From NCBI GenBank assembly GCA_944391545.1, contig CALXTZ010000053.1, positions 1 to 9,032 of the forward strand: DNA of 9,032 bases. The letters are read 5' to 3'. Below, piece by piece: positions 5,640 to 9,032 of this stretch. Every line of letters starts with the position of its first letter. Position 1 is the first letter of the stretch. Both the position numbers and the translations under genes were made by a program. The notes under the pieces are model-generated. The model made no database searches and had not been told where the DNA came from. It saw nothing but the letters and a program-made list of their open reading frames with translations. Source of the stretch: an uncultured Alphaproteobacteria bacterium. GTDB lineage: Bacteria; Pseudomonadota; Alphaproteobacteria; CAAHEQ01; UBA3637.

Positions 5640-6446
5640 ATGACAGTACAGAAAGACATTTTTGCAATTATTCCTGAGAAAAAACGTGTCTGGGTTATTT
5701 CTTCCCCGGCAGGGGATGCAATTCGCCTGAGATTTTTGCATAAGAAAATAGCAACAGAATTTAAGGTCGGAGATGCTGTCGTTTATTTGGGAAATTTAAT
5801 GGGGCCGGGACCGGACACCGTTAAAACAATTGATGAAGCACTTTTGTTTCGGCGAGCATTGATTTCTATTCCGGGCGTTTCTCAAAACGACGTGATCTAT
5901 TTGCGCGGTCAGCAGGAAGAAATGTTCCATCGGTTGATGCAAATTCAGTTTGCCAAAAATCCGGCAGATGTTTATGAATGGATGCTGGCGCACGGATTAA
6001 AGCAAACATTGCTTTCTTACGGCATTGATCCGGATGAGGGCAAGCGTATTTTACCGCAAGGCGTCGTTGCGATGTCGCGGTGGACGACGGCTTTGCGGAA
6101 AGCCCAGCAAGAACATGACGGCCACATCGATTACATGGCGGAATTAAAACATGCCGCTTATACAAGCGATAATGAATTGTTGATGGTTCATTTCGGAATT
6201 AACCATGATGTTTCGTTGCAGTTGCAGGGAGATGCTTTTTGGTGGGGAGGAACAGTCCCGTTTGTCCGGCCTTATCCGTACATGGGCTTTAAACGCGTCG
6301 TGCGCAATTTCCCGTCTCATCAAAAAACAGGCGTGTTAAGCGTCCCGGCTTATACAACACTTGTCAGCGGCGGCGGATTTGATGCGCCGATTTACAGTGT
6401 TTTGTTTGATGAAAAACACCAACAGTGCCTTGTTTTAGACGCTTAA
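5640..6446 (+). CDS. Degenerate PPP/calcineurin-like phosphatase homologue, probably catalytically dead
   Basis: This 268-residue protein looks soluble, with no signal peptide or membrane segment. The layout matches bacterial Ser/Thr-type metallophosphatases, but the metal ligands are changed. The first motif, normally G-D-x-H-G after a beta strand, reads S21-S-P-A-G25 after RVWVI. The second, normally G-D-x-x-D-R-G-P-D-S, reads G51-N-L-M-G-P-G-P-D-T60. The third, normally G-N-H-E, reads G90-Q-Q-E93. A later V-H-F-G (183-186) resembles the V-H-A-G motif and keeps its His. The expected G-H-T region near 220-225 reads V-V-R-N-F-P. So the scaffold residues G-P-D and R-G-x-x-E are kept while about five of six ligands are lost. 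The frame is intact, suggesting selection for a non-catalytic role such as binding or regulation. The stop overlaps the convergent corC-like stop. Confidence 0.7.
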   Translation: MTVQKDIFAIIPEKKRVWVISSPAGDAIRLRFLHKKIATEFKVGDAVVYLGNLMGPGPDTVKTIDEALLFRRALISIPGVSQNDVIYLRGQQEEMFHRLMQIQFAKNPADVYEWMLAHGLKQTLLSYGIDPDEGKRILPQGVVAMSRWTTALRKAQQEHDGHIDYMAELKHAAYTSDNELLMVHFGINHDVSLQLQGDAFWWGGTVPFVRPYPYMGFKRVVRNFPSHQKTGVLSVPAYTTLVSGGGFDAPIYSVLFDEKHQQCLVLDA

Positions 6447-7714
6447 TCTTCATCCGTTTCAACCGGCGGTGTCATCAGAACGCTTGTCACGCGGTTGCCT
6501 TTCTTTTCCAAAACCTTAAACGTGAAACCGTAAAACGAATAAACGGCGTCTTTTTTGGGAATGCGTTCGGTTTCATGCAAAAGCAATCCGGCGATGGTTG
6601 AAAAATTGTCATCGGGCAAATCCCATCCGAAGTGTCTGTTTAAATCCCGAATGGGCGAAGAACCGTCCACAATAACGGAACCGTCCAGTTGCGGCGCTAT
6701 TTTTAAAGCTGCTTCCGTCGGATGATCGGTCTCATCCATAATGTCGCCGACAATTTCTTCCAAAACGTCTTCTAATGTGATGATGCCTTGCAAAACGCCG
6801 TATTCATCAATGACCAAAGCAAAATGTTCGCGCCGGCGGCGAAAAGCCTGCAATTGAGCCAACAAAGAAGTCGTTTCCAAAATAAACCACGGCTTGGTTG
6901 CAACCGTCAGAACGTCAAATGCATCCAAATCCTCGGTATAATTTTGAAGCGCTCTGAACAAGGATTTAACATGCAACACCCCGACGATATTATCTTTTTT
7001 GCCTTTCCAAAGCGGAATGCGCGTGTAAGGCGAATTCAGCGCTTTGGTGATTAATTGTCGGGTCGGTTGCGTTGCATCCAAGGAGACCATTTTGCTGCGG
7101 TGAATCATCACATCGTTCACATGAACGTCGCTTAAATCCAGAACGCTTTTTAACATGAGCCGTTCGGATTTAATGGAATCGCTTTTTTGCATATCAATGA
7201 CGCCCCGCAACTCTGTTTTGGCCGAATCGCCCAATTTTTCCTGACGCAATAAACCGAGCGCTTTCATCGCTCCTAGCACGACTGTGTTCATAAAGACAAC
7301 AATCGGCGATAAAATCAGCGTCAAAAATGAAATAACGGGCGCAACCAGCAAAGCAATTGTATTCGGGTTACGAATGGCAAATGTTTTAGGCATGATTTCG
7401 CAAAAAATCAAAACGACAAAGCTGACGCCGAAAGTCGATATGACAACCCCCCATTTGGCGCCGAAAAACAAAACGCATAAGCTGGTTGTAATGGCGGTGG
7501 CCGTAATGTTAACGACATTGTTACCGAACAAAATCATTCCTAAAAAGCGATCCGGTTTTTGTTTGATTTTTTTAACCAAATAAGCCCGGTGGTTGCCTTT
7601 TTTTTCCAATTCATGCATCAAAGCATCCGAAGAAGCCGTGAAGGCTGTTTCGGTTCCGGAAAAGAAAAAAGATAAAAATAAACACACACATAAAATGATG
7701 ATTGAGGTTGTCAT
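6443..7714 (-). CDS. DUF21-CBS-CorC/HlyC family membrane protein
   Basis: This 423-residue inner-membrane protein belongs to the CNNM/CorC family, linked to magnesium/cobalt efflux or resistance. The N-terminal DUF21 region (about 1-180) has hydrophobic segments near 4-19, 57-83, 87-106 and 120-150, with the conserved S-G-x-E-T-A and G-N-N-x-V-N-I motifs and a P-K-T-F-A turn. Tandem CBS domains (about 205-325) include R-I-P-L-W and H-F-A-L-V-I-D-E-Y-G followed by G-I-I-T-L-E-D-V-L-E-E-I-V-G. The CorC_HlyC C-terminal domain (about 340-420) contains D-D-N-F-S-T-I-A-G-L-L. The start is ATG 7714, preceded by GGAGGA; the longer frame to 7840 is rejected because it lies inside aroK. The ATGA shared with the aroK stop suggests translational coupling. 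The transported ion is not provable from sequence, and the old hemolysin name is misleading. Confidence 0.93.
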   Translation of the reverse strand: MTTSIIILCVCLFLSFFFSGTETAFTASSDALMHELEKKGNHRAYLVKKIKQKPDRFLGMILFGNNVVNITATAITTSLCVLFFGAKWGVVISTFGVSFVVLIFCEIMPKTFAIRNPNTIALLVAPVISFLTLILSPIVVFMNTVVLGAMKALGLLRQEKLGDSAKTELRGVIDMQKSDSIKSERLMLKSVLDLSDVHVNDVMIHRSKMVSLDATQPTRQLITKALNSPYTRIPLWKGKKDNIVGVLHVKSLFRALQNYTEDLDAFDVLTVATKPWFILETTSLLAQLQAFRRRREHFALVIDEYGVLQGIITLEDVLEEIVGDIMDETDHPTEAALKIAPQLDGSVIVDGSSPIRDLNRHFGWDLPDDNFSTIAGLLLHETERIPKKDAVYSFYGFTFKVLEKKGNRVTSVLMTPPVETDED

Positions 7715-8286
7715 GATTCCTCCTGTATTCGAACAGCTTTGTTTTGGGTTAACAATTTTAACAAGCGTTGAACGGTTTTTGAAATAGGCTCCGGATGGGT
7801 GTCCAAAGTCAAGTCCGCGTTGGCATAAAGCGGATAACATTCCTTGACCAGCCGTTCAATAGCTTTTTTGTTGTCTTTTGCCGGCACAAGCGGCCGGTGT
7901 TTGCGCCCTTCCGTCCGATGGCTTAATAAATCGACATCCGCTCGAATCCAAACGGATATTGCATGTTTTTTGGCAATGGCTTGGGTTTTTAAAGATAAAA
8001 AAGCACCGCCGCCTGAAGACAACACACACGGTTTGCTTTCGGTGAGTAATCGCGCCATGATGCGTTCTTCGCCGCGCCGGAATTCTTCTTCACCGTACGT
8101 GGCGAACAAATCCGAAATGCTGCATCCGGAAGCTTTTTCAATTTCTTTGTCGCTGTCGATAAAAGGCAGGTTTAACCGCCTGGATAAAACTTTGCCCAGG
8201 GTGGTCTTGCCGCAGCCCATCATACCGACCAGTAAAATGATTTTGGGTTCTGTTAATTCTATACGCATTGTTGTTTTTATTGACAT
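7711..8286 (-). CDS. aroK: Shikimate kinase
   Basis: This cytosolic enzyme phosphorylates shikimate to shikimate 3-phosphate with ATP, the fifth step of the shikimate pathway to chorismate. It has 191 residues, a normal length. The Walker A motif is G21-M-M-G-C-G-K-T-T29. The shikimate-binding D44-S-D46 follows, then E-x-x-F-R-R-G-E-E with the binding Arg. S-S-G-G-G-A forms the substrate glycine loop, and the lid E-G-R-K-H-R-P-L-V carries the ATP-contacting Arg. The start is between ATG 8289 and 8286, with a weak AAGAG upstream; 8268 is also possible, since the domain proper starts near residue 15. It is the first gene of an operon with the corC-like gene (ATGA overlap). aroB, a frequent partner of aroK, is not adjacent. 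aroK and aroL cannot be distinguished by sequence alone; aroK is the default. Confidence 0.95.
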   Translation of the reverse strand: MSIKTTMRIELTEPKIILLVGMMGCGKTTLGKVLSRRLNLPFIDSDKEIEKASGCSISDLFATYGEEEFRRGEERIMARLLTESKPCVLSSGGGAFLSLKTQAIAKKHAISVWIRADVDLLSHRTEGRKHRPLVPAKDNKKAIERLVKECYPLYANADLTLDTHPEPISKTVQRLLKLLTQNKAVRIQEES

Positions 8287-8313
8287 CATCTCTTGTTGAC
8301 ATTAATCTTTAGC

Positions 8314-8342
8314 TTAAAGAATAACCGCATTTGTCATATAAG
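8314..8342 (+). promoter_or_regulatory. Weak candidate promoter for the 8360 gene pair
   Basis: TATAAG (8337-8342) is a fair -10 box, with TTAAAG (8314-8319) at 17 bp as a poor -35. A perfect TTGACA at 8296-8301 has no good -10 at standard spacing. The 70-bp gap must hold divergent promoters for this pair and for aroK; I could not define the aroK promoter. Confidence 0.35.
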
Positions 8343-8359
8343 TCTAGGAAAAGAGTCAA

Positions 8360-8503
8360 ATGAGAAAAGAAAAAAAACATATCGGATTAAAGTTAATTTT
8401 GGCAGCAATTGTCGTATTCGGCCTCTTCGTCGCGTTTTGGGACGTTCCGGCGCCGACGCGGATGATTGAAAAGACGATCCCGAATGATACATTTAAAAAT
8501 TAG
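8360..8503 (+). CDS. Small single-pass membrane protein, 47 residues
   Basis: The N-terminus MRKEKKHIGLK is strongly basic, followed by a hydrophobic segment (about 12-28, L-I-L-A-A-I-V-V-F-G-L-F-V-A-F-W). The short tail D-V-P-A-P-T-R-M-I-E-K-T-I-P-N-D-T-F is predicted to lie outside the inner membrane by the positive-inside rule. An AGGAAAAGAG stretch precedes the ATG. The last 20 nt overlap the next gene, which suggests coupled translation and a shared function. The W-D-x-P-A-P...E-K-x-I-P-N-D pattern is one I recall from short proteins beside the same neighbour in Rhodospirillales-like bacteria, but I cannot confirm that here. It could be a membrane anchor or an assembly partner; no function is known to me. 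Confidence 0.7.
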   Translation: MRKEKKHIGLKLILAAIVVFGLFVAFWDVPAPTRMIEKTIPNDTFKN

Positions 8504-9032
8504 ATTTTGGACTTTCGTCGTCTGTGTGGCTGCCAGCATAACCGTTTGTGCTCAAACACCGCAGATAGAAGCATTGCCCGCGCCGTCGATCGATTCTGTC
8601 GGCCTTAATCCCGGTTCGTTTAAAACTTGGGGGCGCTATCCGATGGCGCCGATGGAAAAGATAATAACGCGCTTGACTCAAGATCGTTCATCACCGGCGT
8701 TAAATGAAATGACAGCACGTGTTTTGGCGTCTTCAACCGAGTATGCGGAGCAGGCGGCAACGGATTCAGGATTATGGCTGGCATTAAGAATAAAGGGATT
8801 GTTTGATTTAGGTCGCTTTGAAGAGGTCGTTCGGTTGGTCGACGCGTTGCCTTCGGCACAAGACAAACAAGCTTATCTGCCTTTTTATTTTAATGCGTTG
8901 CTGATGCAGGATAAATTAGAGGCCGCATGCCGGGTCAGCGCTTCTCAAAACAGCCGCAACGCTTTTTGGCAACAGACCGATGTTTTATGTCAAACGTTCG
9001 GAAATGATGTGGAAAAAGCGCGGCTGGCGTAC
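8484..9032 (+). CDS. Exported helical-repeat-like protein of unknown function (runs off right edge)
   Basis: 183 codons are visible and the frame is still open at the window end. The N-terminus MIHLKIRFWTFVVCVAASIT followed by V-C-A-Q-T looks like a Sec signal peptide with cleavage after Ala near residue 23, so the protein is probably periplasmic. The mature start has a proline-rich strip, L-P-A-P-S-I-D-S-V-G, then alternating amphipathic helices (for example L-W-L-A-L-R-I-K-G-L-F-D-L-G-R-F-E-E-V) typical of TPR or similar solenoids. The D-S-V-G plus helical array reminds me of Rhodospirillales proteins sometimes mislabelled antifreeze glycopeptide polyprotein; this is recall, not a search result. 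The ATG overlaps the upstream 47-residue gene by 20 nt, and no clear Shine-Dalgarno sequence is seen. The role is unknown; the overlap points to a joint envelope function. Confidence 0.75.
   Translation, partial: MIHLKIRFWTFVVCVAASITVCAQTPQIEALPAPSIDSVGLNPGSFKTWGRYPMAPMEKIITRLTQDRSSPALNEMTARVLASSTEYAEQAATDSGLWLALRIKGLFDLGRFEEVVRLVDALPSAQDKQAYLPFYFNALLMQDKLEAACRVSASQNSRNAFWQQTDVLCQTFGNDVEKARLAY

Noticed and set aside
7715..7840. N-terminal extension of the CorC-family protein to 7840
   Set aside because: It overlaps the aroK 3' end over its whole length, has no ribosome binding site, and the sequence before residue 43 is unlike DUF21 proteins; GGAGGA precedes ATG 7714.
7844..8299. 151-codon plus-strand ORF
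   Set aside because: Antisense to aroK, whose Walker A and shikimate-binding motifs are clear.
1..9032. tRNA, rRNA, CRISPR array, insertion sequence, integrase or att site
   Set aside because: I saw no cloverleaf gene, spaced direct repeats, transposase-like protein or terminal inverted repeats.

Overview
The window looks like chromosomal DNA of an alphaproteobacterium with moderate GC, probably an uncultured, host-associated relative of the Rhodospirillales. The pointers are a ferredoxin gene followed by a CarD/CdnL regulator with the alphaproteobacterial WSRR segment, an aroK-CorC operon, and a signal-peptide protein resembling a Rhodospirillales envelope family. This placement is inference from protein similarity recalled by eye; no search was run.

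Layout. Bases 1-392 (minus) are the 5' part of a type IV pilin-like gene that runs off the left edge. Its upstream region (393-721) holds a promoter, a good ribosome binding site, a 17-codon ORF and a run of 13 C (G on the plus strand). This is the most interesting spot: losing one C (or gaining two) would join the well-placed ATG at 666 to a stop-free frame running straight into the pilin, so the pilin may be phase variable. Next come htpG (minus, with a heat-shock-type promoter), a dicluster ferredoxin (plus) and carD (plus), each with its own promoter and/or terminator.

Bases 3742-5553 (plus) encode a second pilin-like protein of 603 residues. It has a prepilin N-terminus and a Ser/Gly linker, followed by a 400-residue tail with 56 cysteines, including 15 adjacent Cys-Cys pairs. 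After it, 5640-6446 (plus) encodes a protein with the sequence scaffold of a PPP/calcineurin-type phosphatase in which nearly all metal-binding residues are replaced.

The right third is housekeeping. aroK and a DUF21-CBS-CorC membrane protein form a minus-strand operon with an ATGA overlap; aroB, which often lies between or beside them in related bacteria, is absent here. Divergent from aroK is a pair of overlapping plus-strand genes: a 47-residue single-pass membrane protein and an exported helical-repeat-like protein cut by the right edge.

The conserved core genes (htpG, fdx, carD, aroK, corC) thus alternate with accessory surface genes: two paralogous pilin-like proteins and a pseudo-phosphatase. 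No tRNA, rRNA, CRISPR array, transposase or integrase was seen.
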